Shown: in pieces, positions 12,291 through 24,200 of the stretch | How the letters are laid out: the number at the start of each line of letters is the position of its first letter | How positions within the stretch are numbered: position 1 is the stretch's first letter | Source of the DNA: Congeria kusceri | Taxonomy: Eukaryota > Mollusca > Bivalvia > Myida > Dreissenidae | Assembly (NCBI GenBank): GCA_027627225.1 | Contig: CM051029.1 | Coordinates: forward strand, 75,742,578 to 75,806,577 | Reading direction: 5' to 3' | Length of the DNA: 64,000 nt | Notes under the pieces: generated by a model | Told to the model about the DNA's origin: nothing | The model's input: the letters and a program-made list of their open reading frames with translations, nothing else | Databases searched by the model: none | Position numbers and translations under genes: made by a program

Positions 12291-13063
12291 TATGAAAATG
12301 GTTCCATTTAATATGGACGTGTGTGTCAGCCTGGTATGTTCCAGTTACGCATAGTAAACAGTATCAAAAGTATGGTGAATAGAAAACGTTAATAGTTATT
12401 TTAAAAGAGTTCACCAATATATATTTCTAAACAGCTTTACCGTGTTGTTTGTTGTTGTGTTGTTGTTGTTTCATTTTTTATGCACCGAAATAGAAATAGT
12501 TTTAAAAAAGCTAAATGATAATAGTATTTCAATTGTCAATGTTGCAATATTATATGTTGAATAGGAAATATTTCGAATGTCCAGTTTTTTCGATATGCAT
12601 ATGATTCGATTACCCAAAAATATATTTATAAAAAGGTAAAATTTTGAAACAAATTAATCAAATCGTTTTAATTAAAATGATTTAAAGTGATTTTCAATTA
12701 ATCCTACATGTATATGCTTGTACTCCTATGTAAGTAAACTCAGTGACGATCAAACAGGGCACCATATTCTTCAAATCTCTGGACATCATTGCAATTTTCC
12801 TCTAAGGACTCAGGAGTTAACTGTTGCACCATTTAGAGAAACAAAAAATAATAATTAACACTACTGACCCGGAATTATGTCCCTGTAACTTTGCCGGACG
12901 TTGCCGTCCCTTTAAATCTTATAACAAGTGCAGAAATTGTGGATACACCGCTGTGTGAGGGTGTTCCGTGCTTAAAGATTTCTGGTTCTTGCCTGTAGTT
13001 CTGCTGTCGCATTAATCAAACAGGCCTTCCCAAATTCTTCCTTTGATTCTCGATTTGATAAAT
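12291..13063. other. AT-rich spacer, nothing recognised
   Basis: It has a short gttgtt-rich tract near 12443-12468 and is otherwise unremarkable. No coding signal was found on either strand. Confidence 0.4.
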
Positions 13064-13198
13064 TTATGTTTTGATTCTCCACGCAGACCGCCGTACACAT
13101 CCGGTAAACGGTTCACATTCACCCCGGTACACGCGCGCGAAGTCATTTCCGGCTAAAGTGAAGCGGGATTCCTCGGCGAAGACAACGTTAGTAAACGT
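13064..13198 (-). pseudogene. Tc1/mariner-like transposase remnant
   Basis: The minus strand reads NVVFAEESRFTLAGNDFARV followed by YRGE. This matches the block around the second catalytic aspartate of Tc1/mariner transposases (pattern v-l-F-s-D-E-S-r-F). Here the aspartate position is glutamate, the frame stops after about 40 codons, and upstream blocks are not in frame. It is a decayed scrap without visible ends. Confidence 0.55.
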
Positions 13199-13379
13199 CG
13201 AGAATGTCGTCTGGATCGGATCCACCGCAATGCACGTTGACTAGATGTAAATGGTACTCCGAATTTTGGATGTCTACATCACGGGTTATATTTACGTAAC
13301 CGTCTTCGTACTTCCGTGTACTTACGCCCATTTTTGTACTTAGAAAATCCAGGTTAAAGATTGCTAGCAAGAACTTTGA

Positions 13380-13740
13380 GCAGAAGTATGCCCCTTTTTG
13401 TACTTAGATAAGTCAGGTTAATAGAAAATTAAGGTTAAGGTTTACGTGCCAGAAGTAGATATCTCTTTAACTATACTGCAGATATTAAATTGAAACTTCA
13501 GACATGTTTTCTGGGTTATTATTTAAGTTCACTGACCAAGGTCCATAATTCTAACCTGCAATTTAGCAGCATTATGCGCCTTTTTGTAACTATACCGTTT
13601 AGTTCAAACTTTAAAGTTTGCGTGCGACAACTTCATATTTATATACCTACTACAGATATTCAAATAAAACTTCACTCATGTCTTCGGGTCAATATGGAGG
13701 TCACTGACCAAAACCATTACTCTGACAAAGCGGTATGAAT
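13380..13740. repeat. Dispersed bivalve-type repeat
   Basis: It contains 'atgcccctttttgtactta', 'ctgcagatattaaattgaaacttc' and 'agttcactgaccaaggtcc' in two diverged rounds. The body resembles the degenerate arrays elsewhere in the window. The open frame at 13490-13738 is not convincing. Confidence 0.45.
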
Positions 13741-13829
13741 AGTTGAGCGGGCTGTCCTGATAAAGCTCTTGTTTTAAATGGTATTTAATTAAAATGCTTA
13801 ATATAATAATCAGTAACATGCTGTGTTGG

Positions 13830-14560
13830 GCATATTACCAGCATGTTCACATAAAAACAAAACTCTTATTAGCAGCCCGAGGTCATTTATTTATGCAAGT
13901 GACCAATTGCCAAAAATACTTCACAGCACATCACAGAAACACTTTACAAACACAAAGCACACATTAATAAAACTGGGGTCACCGCCTTGGAACGATCATT
14001 GCAAAGCATTGTGTTTAAACCGGATTCATGGACGCCATACCTCCCACTTAGCCCAGAATTACTAACTTCAAAGGCAGATGTAAGCAATAGACAACACGAA
14101 AACAAAACTGACAAAACTACCACACAAAGAAAAAATAAAGAATAACACTAGGGTCACCGCCTTGGAGCGGTCAATGCCAAAACAAATTGGGGTGAGCTTG
14201 TTTACGGGCGCCCGAACCTCACACTTGTCCTAGAATTATTCACAAAACATGTAAGTTTAAATAAAAATTAACCTAAACAATGAATAACACTGGGGTCACC
14301 GCCTTGGAACGGTCAATGCAGAAACACATTGGGGGCTTAAACCGGTATACGGGCGCCCGAACCTCACACTTGGCCCAGAATTATTCACAAAACATGTAAG
14401 TGTATAAATAACAATTAACCTCATAGCATCAAAAATTCAAATTAAACAGCAATACAAGAGAATACTATTCAATTTAATTACCATTTTACTCAATGGCTAG
14501 ATGCAAACCAGTGTAGCAGAATTGCAACTTTCTGAGGCACGATGAAATGAAACAAAAAAA
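13830..14560 (+). repeat. Dispersed element with three internal monomers
   Basis: Three monomers of about 145-170 bases begin near 13966, 14139 and 14284. Each carries 'ggggtcaccgccttggaacg' and then 'cgcccgaacctcacacttgg'. The flanking sequences and one monomer recur in reverse complement at 25330-25600, which defines the family and its approximate ends. Confidence 0.65.
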
Positions 14561-14880
14561 CAAGTATCAACTACATCTCGTATTTTTATAAAAAGATTTA
14601 AAAACAAAGCATCATACGGTTCAATTTCAGGTCATCATCATGCAATTTCAGGAAGAAGTCGTAATGTTGGATGTAAAAAGCCAGATTACATAGCTTTGTT
14701 GTATATGTATATTTTAAAATAAATAAAACTTAATATGCTATTCTGCATCTCCCTGCCAACACAAATCAAGTCCAATATTTGTGCCAAGCCTCGTGAATAT
14801 TGCAACAACAGGTTATTTTACGCTCTACATGCCACAGGCCAGATGGCTTATACGATGGCGTTTTGCCTGTCATGTGTGTG

Positions 14881-15008
14881 TGCGTCAGTTACACCTCAAA
14901 TATCTCCTCATAAACAGCTGGGCAGATTTCAACCAATTAACATGTGCGTCAGTTACACCTCAAATATCTCCTCATAAACAGCTGGGCAGAATCCAACCAA
15001 TTAACACA
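14881..15008. repeat. 64-bp tandem duplication
   Basis: The block beginning tgcgtcagttacacctcaaa at 14881 is repeated at 14945 with only a few differences. This is a recent local duplication. Confidence 0.8.
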
Positions 15009-15559
15009 ATTATCATCCTTGGCTGCTAAGGATTTTAATTTCTTCGTATAATTCCGGTCCATTGCACATTAGTTCACAGGATTTAGGTTTAAATAATATT
15101 TTTTTTAAAAGCAACTATTGCTAAAATGAATTTACACATTTACTTGTCAAATTCAGTAACATACTTTCCTACAGTCTGTCAAGAAATAACTGATGTTAGC
15201 ATTCTTATGAAGTGTCAAGACAAAATCTGTATGAATATTGCTACTATTAATGCCATGCATTTTGAAATACAACCAGCATGGGTCCTGTTGATAATACAAC
15301 GCCTACCATTTACAACAAATTGTGTCGATAATTATTTTCAATTGTAAAATGTAATTTTGAATGCATTAGGTTATTCTGCACATACTTTTGGGCGGATACT
15401 AATAATTATAAATTATTGAAACCTGTACTCATTTCATTTCCAACAAGCTTTTTTGTACACTTTTAACAAAAGTCTCATATTTAGCAGTAGACTAGCGTTA
15501 CATAGGCGTGAATTCTTTCATGTATGTTGTATAAATTATAAAAAAAGGTTTGTCACAGG

Positions 15560-16170
15560 ATGTGACGTATGCCACCGAAGCATATGCCTGTCAGAGGAAG
15601 GCAACACAATGTCAGTTACATGTTGGCAAAAAAGACGCTTCCTACAAAAACGTTATAGTCCGTGTACTCTGCACTTCCTCTCAACATCATATACCAATAT
15701 ATGTGGTTTTATTTTAAATCAATTCAACACTGTTGTAGTTATGCACTGCAAAAGAAAATTAACTGAAGGGCAATAATTCCATAAATATTGAAGAAAGAGT
15801 GGTGGTCTTTGTACTCTGCCCTTCCTCTCATTGTCCTCTATCATTATATGAAGTATCATATGAATCCCTTTTATACTAATGAAGATATGCTCCGCACAAG
15901 AAGCGTGACGGACGGCGGACAGATGGACGAACGATGCGATTACTATATGCCTCCGAAGGTCCCTTCGAGGGCATAAAAATAGGATTTCCAATGTTATCTT
16001 ATTATTTTGTTAAGGTATTTATGGATGAACAGAATATTTTTGAGTGAAGTATAACTCGAATTATTGAAAGGCTTCAAATGATAGTTCACATAGTGATTGA
16101 TGGCTTTGAGCTAAAGTGCGGAGTGCAAGGACCATAACTTATTCTTCAATATTTACGGTGTTCTTGCCCT
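15560..16170 (-). repeat. Dispersed repeat ('tatgccaccgaag' family)
   Basis: It contains 'tatgcctccgaaggtccctt', 'gacggacggcggacag' and 'cctctcattgtcctc'. It is the reverse orientation of the family seen at 19205-19640. Open frames over it are read-through. Confidence 0.5.
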
Positions 16171-16318
16171 CTAGTAATTTTTCATGTGTGGAACATATGT
16201 ATATGTCAAAACGCAGATTTAGTCAAACAATGTTTGGTATAGAAAGTAGACAACATAATTGTTAAAATGCATGCTTAGATCTCAATCGTGTGAAGCTTAA
16301 TAATAGACACAAAATATC

Positions 16319-16445
16319 TTCCCTGTAAGGGTGTTTGTTCAGTTGTTATCAAAGTAAAGATAACTTTGCTGTATGGATGTTTGTTAAGTCCTTATCAAAG
16401 TAAACTTCCCTGTCTTGGTGTTTGTTGAATCGTTATCAATACATA
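16319..16445. repeat. Short tandem repeat, about 58-bp unit, 2-3 copies
   Basis: Copies of 'gtgtttgttcagttgttatc' followed by 'aaagtaaa' and 'ttccctgt' recur with small changes. Confidence 0.5.
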
Positions 16446-16516
16446 GTTAAATTCCTTGTCATTGTTAATTTCCGATAGGTATAACAGATAATACGAGCTA
16501 GGTTAGCATGGTTTAG

Positions 16517-16894
16517 AATACACCAAATTTATACTGCCAATGGACCCAAATATTTTGGACTGATGTAAAGCAGTATATACAAGAAAAACTTGGAATTGAA
16601 GAAAACATAGAACTAACTTTTACCACTATGTCCTTTTGTAACTGCGTAACAGTAAACAAAAATTATTCATTCTGTATAAATCTTATAGTTATGTTAGCTA
16701 AGTACTATATTTTCAAAAGCAAACTTGAAAAACGTGTGCCTCAAATAGCCAGTTTTCAAAATGTCCTAAATTATCGCCTCGAAATTGAAGAAATTATAGC
16801 AAAGTCAACTAATAAGAGCCAAATACATCAATTACGCTGGAGATGTTTTATGGAGGCATCTGACGAACGTGAAAGCCCCATCCAAACGTCCTAA
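16517..16894 (+). pseudogene. C-terminal end of a LINE ORF2 (L1/Tx1-like), 5'-truncated
   Basis: The frame follows an in-frame TAG at 16514 and runs 125 codons. It contains QIFWTDVKQYI, then NLIVMLAKYYIFKSKLEK and a basic tail ending in LRWRCFMEAS. That order (FW..v..yI, then a hydrophobic 'lAKyyIyk.K' block) is typical of the region after the reverse transcriptase domain in L1- and Tx1-type LINEs. The reverse transcriptase and endonuclease are absent. A poly(A) tract follows at 17251-17279. Confidence 0.6.
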
Positions 16895-17248
16895 CTAATT
16901 TTATTTTTTTTGACCAGCTTTTCATTTATTTATAACTTCTGGTCACTGTCCAGTCACTTTTGTGAAATAATTGTTTGTTTTTTTTTTTTTTTTTCCCAAT
17001 ACACTTTCTTAGTATTTTTTTTCCACTGGTAGAGTTAAACAAACAAAACTTTTATTTTCAAACACCCTACTTATATTTGACAGATTTTTTTTCCCCTTTT
17101 TTTCATATACACCTTTTAAATTGACCTCCCTGACAAAACATTAAAACATCTTTATTTTTTCTAGACATACTTATGTACAAGGTTTATAAATGGTGTTTTT
17201 GTATGTTCAAGTATAACAAATATGTCTATGAAAAATAATAAATTTGGA

Positions 17249-17279
<31 letters not shown>
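16895..17279 (+). mobile_element. LINE 3' UTR ending in A29 tract
   Basis: A T-rich stretch (T run at 16976-16994) leads to 29 consecutive A residues at 17251-17279. Together with the truncated ORF2 end this looks like the 3' end of a retroposed LINE copy. I could not identify a target-site duplication. Confidence 0.5.
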
Positions 17280-17282
<3 letters not shown>

Positions 17283-17499
17283 ATAAAGTTATCGCAAACA
17301 CAGATGTCCAAGGGATGAGGCCTAAATCGACTTCACTACAATTTGGCTTCGACATTTTACCTTATAAAACATTAGTTCATCTACTTGTATGGTTGCACAG
17401 TGGCCCTATTTGGATTGTAGAATAAATACTGTTTTTGAATAATACAGTTATATGGTTATGACTAACTTATTTTGAAATAGTTTCGGTTGCCCTGTATTT

Positions 17500-18100
17500 T
17501 TATGATTCGGTGGAAGCAAATAGTCGCCGCTTTGTCCGTCCGTTCTTCCGTCCGACTCGCTTGCCCGGGCTGCTAGTATTTCTCCAAAACTACAGGATGG
17601 ATTTCAACGAAACTTGAGAAGCTTCATTACCAAAATGAGGTGTGCATAATACCAGAACGTTCCATTTCAATGATTAATCTCAGAGTTATTGAGACTTTGA
17701 AGAATTCTGAAATCAGTATATAGTGCACAATTCTCGACTTTCTTGTCCAGGCTATTTCTCAACAACGACTGGCCGCAATTCAACAAATCTTTATTAGAGG
17801 CTTTATTACCAAGAGGAGATGTGCATTCTACCAGGAATTTCAACTTCAAAGATTTATCTCAAAATTATGGGGCGGGGTTTGTGTTATGACAGTGTCAATT
17901 CTAGTTGTAAAAAGGCCATGTATTGTCTCTTCACAGAGGAATTCTGCTATATCTTGGAACAAAGTTCACACCATCATTATAGGATGAGTCTAATGAAATA
18001 ACAATGTTTGTGGGTCTAATTTCACATATAAAGTCGAATGTAAGAAAGACATTTTGGTAGGAAGAATAATTTTGTCCATTTTCGAATGTTTTGTCGAGCC
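17500..18100. repeat. Dispersed degenerate repeat
   Basis: It has 'tttgtccgtccgttcttccg' and 'gatggatttcaacgaaactt', then a second round with 'caacgactggccgcaattca'. Two diverged monomers of about 170 bases. The short open frames inside are not genes. Confidence 0.45.
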
Positions 18101-18107
18101 CGCATGC

Positions 18108-18860
18108 GGTCAGCTCGGCTTAGTTGTCACGGTGTATGTGTGTGAGTGCATCCTGAGTCCGTCCGATCTTGCCCGGACTGTAACTGCATCATTCATCAAG
18201 GAATTTTAAAACTACTTGCAAGCAATATTCACCATGTGGAGATGGCGTGTCGCACTCAAGACCTGTGTTCCTAGCTCAAATGTCCCGGTCACACTTAAAG
18301 GTCAAATACCAAATATGGGCCTAAACTGCTTCTCAAGACCGTAACTTAATCATTATTCTAAATTTTAAAAATAGCTGCAACAAATGTTCACCATGTTGAG
18401 ACGACGGGTGGTACGCAAGACCTGTGTCTCTAGCTTAAAGGTCAAGGTCAGACTTAGAGGTTAAAGGCCAAATATAAGCATAACACAACTTGTCCGGACT
18501 GTAAGTGCATCATAATAAGGGAATTTTATAAATAACTTGTCACAAATGTTCACTATGTAGAGACAGCGTGTCATAGCTCATAGGTCAAGGTCATAGTTAG
18601 AGGTCAAAAATCAAACATGGGCATAATGTAGCTTCTCCGGACTTTTAATGGATCATTCATCAAGGAATTAAACAAAGAAACTTCCCACAAATGTTCACCA
18701 TGTGGTGACGGTGTGTAGAACGCAAGACTTGTGTCCCTAGCTCGAAGGTCAAGGTCACCGTCATGGTCAAAGGTAAAATACTGGCACAATACAACTTGTC
18801 CCGGCCAGAAGTTTTTCTTTGTGTGGGGAGTTTGACACAGCATTGCACAAATGTTTACCA
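18108..18860 (+). repeat. Array of about 180-bp 'aaggtcaaggtcac' monomers
   Basis: About four monomers each carry 'ttgcccggactgtaactgca', 'aatgttcaccatgt' and 'aggtcaaggtca'. The same family forms arrays at 21440-22640, 25690-26110 and 48980-49810. Confidence 0.6.
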
Positions 18861-18988
18861 TGTAGTATTCATGTCTTTAGTTCTGATACTGTTCTTTAGA
18901 TCTCAAGACTTAAACATAAAAATGTTTACCATGTAGTATTCATGTCTTTAGTTCTGATACTGTTCTTTAGATCTCAAGACTTAAACAT
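18850..18988. repeat. Near-perfect 71-bp tandem duplication
   Basis: The first 68 bases from 18850 (aatgtttaccatgtagtatt...) are repeated exactly from 18921. This is much less diverged than the surrounding repeats. Confidence 0.85.
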
Positions 18989-19204
18989 TTATATTGAAAT
19001 CCGTGAATCACGGGTAATTTATTTTAAAAATATTATCACAATAGTTGCTATATTAGAACTAATTAAGTAATTAAGCAATTCCAAAATGTAATGCAATTAC
19101 AAAATTTTATCAGGACACTTATGATTCATATTGCTCTGATAAACAATCAAATAGTAACATCCACAAATTGACAACATATTTGTCCAGACAGTTATACGTT
19201 CTTT

Positions 19205-19640
19205 TTATGCCACCAAAGGGAACTTCAGGGGCTTATAGTGATCAGACCATCCGTCCATGTCTCCATCCGTCTGTCCGTCTGTCTGTCCGTCCCGCTTCTT
19301 GTGAGTATAACTTAAAAAGTATTGAAGATATTCAAATGCTACCTCATGTCATTATAGAGGGCTTTAAGTGTACAATGACCGTAATTCATTCTATAATATT
19401 TAAGGAGTTATTGCCCTTTGTTTAATTGTCTTGTTGTGCGGGGCATAACTCCATTAGTATTGAAGGGACTTAAAATAATAATAAAAAAATATTGATAGAG
19501 GACGTTGAGTGGAAGTGCAGGGTACAATAACCATAACTCCTTCTTCAATATTTCGGGAGTTATTGCCCTTTGGTTAATTTTCTTCTGCCAATCATTACTC
19601 TAAAAGTATTAAAGTGATGCACATAATGTTTCATATTAGG
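19205..19640 (+). repeat. Dispersed repeat ('tatgccaccaaaggg' family)
   Basis: It starts with tttatgccaccaaagggaac, then several 'tccgtctg' words, then two monomers with 'gtacaatgaccgtaattcat' and 'ggagttattgccctttg'. It is the same family as 15560-16170, in the opposite orientation. Confidence 0.55.
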
Positions 19641-20961
19641 CCAGAGTTTTTATGTTTACAGGTTCTCGGACGTTTTTGGAAAAGAGTCAGGTTGGAGGAG
19701 GGAAACACATAAACAAATCACACACAACTGAGTTAATTAATGACTATAATTTCACAAATGGAAATTAGCAGTGATATTAAAATCTTCATAAATTATTGCT
19801 GACACAAATCATATTACATAACACTAACTTAATTATTGCATGATAAACAAGACAATAATACTAATAATAATAACATTAAATGGCAACATTATCATATAAA
19901 ACTACTATTAAAATATGCTCACACTTAAATACAGTACGTCAGATATCGCTGGACAGTGGTCAAATAATATATGTAACATTATGCTAAATGAAGTGAAAAC
20001 TAACTGAATATATCTTATTAATAAATCAATATACCCCAATGAAATTTGTAATAATTATAATACTGATATAAATGAGTCACCAACATGTATTTAACACAAT
20101 CGTTATAACATCTCAATTTGTTTTTACAGAGTATTTTCTTCTGACTTAAAGTGTTGCATCATAAATAAACTAACAGAGAGCGGATCATACAGCAATACAT
20201 TATTTAACGAATCAACGAACGAGTGTTCGTTTATCATTTCTACTAGTAATACCAGGCCGATTTCTTAAAAAGCAACTTTATTATAAGAAAATGGCACACA
20301 CTTGGAAAGACATTCGTACTGTTTGCAATATTTTTGCACCACCGGACTACCTCAGAAGTCACTACCGGACATTTTATTAACACCTCGAAATAATGTGGTC
20401 CGGTGAGTCTCCTAACCGTGACAATAAATTATTTGAGAATTATGTACAGTACACATTGACTCTAGAGTCGGACGGTAGGCGGTGAACATGCATTTAGCTA
20501 CGCCCCTGTTTGCGGATAGCTGTAAGAAGCCATGAAAATGTAGGCGTATTTTAGGCTAGTTAACACATATGGTAAATTTGTATTGGTCAAAAGGGTTCGC
20601 TTTGCTGCGCTCTATCCGCTCCTTTTTAACCAATAAAAATACTTAATACTAGTATGCTGTAACTATTACATAAACCTTCCTGCCACAGTACTGTATAACA
20701 CTGTGGTTTACTTTAGCCTTGGGAATCACGTGATAGTTTACATAGTTATTATGTTAATTGACGGTAAATAACTCAGATGATATTGGTATGTTGTATTTTA
20801 TTTTATTTTTGTGGCAGTGTTTGTTCAACTTCTTGCTTGATTCTGGACACTAGCTACATATCTGCATTTTGGGGAATATGTTATTATATTGATCAGGGAT
20901 ACAGCTGTCACTTGAATTAAAGCGAAAAAAGTTTGTTTTGATTAAACAAGCAATCTAAAAA
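19641..20961. other. Upstream region of the TRIM-like gene
   Basis: AT-rich DNA without a visible gene. It should contain the promoter of the gene starting at 20962, but I cannot identify a TATA box or start site with confidence. A block at 20460-20650 is less AT-rich. Confidence 0.35.
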
Positions 20962-21267
20962 ATGGCGACATTTTCCCATTCTTCAGTTGATAAGGACTAC
21001 AGTTGTACTACTTGTGAAGAAAAGAATCTTGATAAATGTGCTGACTTCTATTGTGAAACATGTCTTACGTTTTACTGTAGAAAATGTATTCTTCCTCATG
21101 GTCTGGTGTTTACCCAACATACCACGTATGGCAGAGGGATGAAAAAGTGGCCAGTTTCCAAGGAATTTTCTACGGAAATGTGAAGTACACGAAGATGAAA
21201 AACTGGACAAATTCTGCAACAAGCACAGTCAGCTGTGCTGCCGTAAATGTACTTCCACTACACACAG
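20962..21267 (+). CDS. TRIM-like gene, exon 1 (two B-boxes)
   Basis: It starts at ATG 20962. The first frame ends at TGA 21181 just after KEFSTEM. The second B-box (FLRKCEVHEDEKLDK...) is read in the frame one base later. The exon ends at cacacag/gtatct, leaving two bases of an arginine codon that exon 2 completes. Confidence 0.75.
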
Positions 21268-24200
21268 GTATCTAAGACTTAATGATTTTACCTCACCTGA
21301 GCACAAAGTGTTAATGGGGAGCTTTTGTGGCCGTCTTTTGCTGTTGTCCGTCGTCCCTCAACATTTTCATTTTAACCAAATGTACAAAATCGCTGGGCAG
21401 ATTTTCACCAAATTTCACAAGAATGATCATTGGGTAATAATGTGTATGCCGCCACCATCTCTCTATCTAGTGTTGGCTCTATCCGTGTGTAAGTATGCAT
21501 GTACGTACGCATGTTTGGATTCTTGTCCGGAGCATAATAACGTCAAGCAGAAGTGTCAAGCATGATGAAACGGTGTGTCGCGCACAAGAACCAGGTCTCT
21601 AGGTCCAAGGTCAAGGTCACACTTTAAGGTCAAATGTCATATATAAGTATTTAAACCATAGGACGTGTCCGGATCATAATTTGGTCCAGCATGGAAGGAT
21701 TTTCAAACAGCTTGGCAGAAATTTTAAGCATGATCAGACGGTGTGTCGCGCGCAAGAAGCAAGTCCCAAGGTCCAAGGTCAATGTCACACTTAAAGCTCA
21801 AAGGTCAAACATAAGAATTTCAGCCATAGTCCGGAGTATAATTTGGTCCGGCATGGAAGGATTTTTAAATAACTTGGCAGAAGTATTTACCATGATGAGA
21901 CGGTGTGTCGTGCGCAAGAACCAGGTCCCTAAATCCAAGGTCAAGGTTACACTTAAAGATCAAACATAAGAATTTAGCCAAACACCAAGCATAGAGCTTA
22001 ATTGTGTCCACCATTAAAGGATAAAACAACAGAAGTGATAGGAGTTATAAGGTTGGTACAAGGTTAAGGTCACATTTTGTCCAACATTGAAGGATTTTCA
22101 GATAACTTGACAGAACAGTAAAACATTATAGAATTGTGTGTGACGCTAAATAACCGGGTCCCTAGCTTCAATTTCAAGGTCACATTTCAAGGTCAAATGT
22201 ATGTATAAGAATTAAACCCTCTTACATTGTCAGTAGCAAAATTGTGTCCAGTATTGAATGATTTTTTAATTACTTGGCAGAAGAGTTAATTTTATGAGAG
22301 AGTATATCACGCACAATAAACAGGTCCCTAGGTACAAGGTCTAGGTCACATTCAAAGGTTAAAAATATAAATGAAAGCCTTTTGAGTATATCCAAAGCAT
22401 AAATTTATATGGCATTGAAGGATTTTCAAATGCCTTGGCACAAGTAATAAGTATTATGAGATGGTGTGATACATTCAAGAACCAGGTCCATACGTCTTAG
22501 GTCAAGGCTACTTTTTAAGGTCAAAGTTGAAATCATTTTCTACAGCATAATAGTTTATGCATGCATGGATTTTCAAACAAAATTGCAGAAATGATCACTA
22601 TCTCAAGTTAGAGTGTTACATATAAGAAAATGAATTGTGGTGTATATGAATTACTTCTCTTTATTGATAGTGGCCAACACATAACTCATCATTATAAATT
22701 CAAATATGTGCACTTAGTACTGGTAAACCGCTTAGATCGGCTAAGCTAGACCAGGAAAAGTGTGAGTAGGTTAACTGGCCGCCGTGATATGACTGAAATA
22801 CTGTAAAACGGCGAAAAATCCAAAACAACCAAACAAAACTAATAACTTATATTATAATTACAATACTGAATAGTAACGAGTTTGTAGTTAAAATGATTAA
22901 ATATATACCGGTAGGATCTAGATGCATTTTTGTAGTTTGTGAAAAAACAATCAATAAATAAAAGTCAACAATTCGGCAACTTTTAGATATAGGCAACGTA
23001 AATACATTGCTACTGACAATAAAAATCCAACAATAAGCACTTCAATTCCATTCTTGTATCCATAAACCTTAATAGTTAAAATAAAATCATAATTGTAGTT
23101 GCATGTGAACCATTTTGACCAGAAACATGATTTACGAAATCGCAATGACTAGTCAGAACGTTTGATTTTATTCCTATTCAAGTCTCCAACTCTTTATCAA
23201 ATCGACAAACTGAACATCCGGAAGAATTTTTTTAATCGTCGATGCACGTTTTATTACACTATTTGTAATGTTTTTACTAAAACTGAAATCAGACACGACG
23301 CAATCGTTGTCACAACAATCCTGAGAGTCCAGCTGGTTTCGTCACTGTTTTTCTGTTTATAAATTACGTACTTAGTTAGAACTGCGTCAAATATTGCGTT
23401 ATAAGTTAAATTTTAATCAAAGCATGGAAGGTTTGTTTGGTAGTTTTGTTAAAAGTTTGTGTAATGTAGGAATAAAACGGGATTCTTTCCAAAAACAATT
23501 TAAAAAATAATTAATAACTTTTGGGTTATTAGGTTACCATAGCCCGTATTCACAAGCTAATAAGGAAAAACGTAAGCAAAGTGCTTACATTCATGAAAGT
23601 CTGGGGCAGTCTCATGTATAGAGCCGTCATATCGGCAGCGGGCCGATTGTAAACGACCGGCCAAGCTCTGTCGTATATTATTGTCTAAATAATTTTGTGT
23701 TTCTTTCAGACAGTGCACTAACGTGGCTCTAATATCTAAGTCTGTCAAAAAACAGTCAACAGACATAAAACGCCTGCCAGTTAAGATTCAAACTATTCTG
23801 GACCAAATGAACAAGTTTCAGAATTATTCGGCGACCAGCATTCAGTCTTTGCAGGGTTCATACGATGAAAATGAGCGATACATGGTGGAAGAAATGCGTA
23901 AGAAAATAAATTCTTTTTTAGCCGAATTTGAGAATAGCTCTCTGAAGAAAACACATGAACGTGAGCAATACACGGTAAAAGAAAAACGTCTGACTGTGAA
24001 TGCAATTTTAGCTGAATTTGAGAATGGCTGTGTTAAGGAAATGAAACATAAACTGGACACCCTTCAAGCTTCCCTGAAAACTGATATTGACAACTGCGTC
24101 AGGCTTCAGGGTGAATTGAAACGTCTACATGAAGTCATACAGAATGTTGGAAATAAGAAGGAACTCTCCTTTATTGTATGTAGGAAATGTCTAAACAAAA

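Larger units (their letters stand above)
21268..23709 (+). other. TRIM-like gene, intron 1, filled with repeats
   Basis: The intron runs from gtatct to tttctttcag. It contains a dispersed-repeat head near 21293-21430, a long array of 'aaggtcaaggtcac' monomers to about 22640 and a SINE 3' half at 22705-22815. I see no missing exon in it. Confidence 0.6.

Noticed and set aside
13188..13370. 60-codon minus-strand frame as a gene
   Set aside because: It overlaps the upstream side of a Tc1/mariner remnant in another frame and shows no domain.
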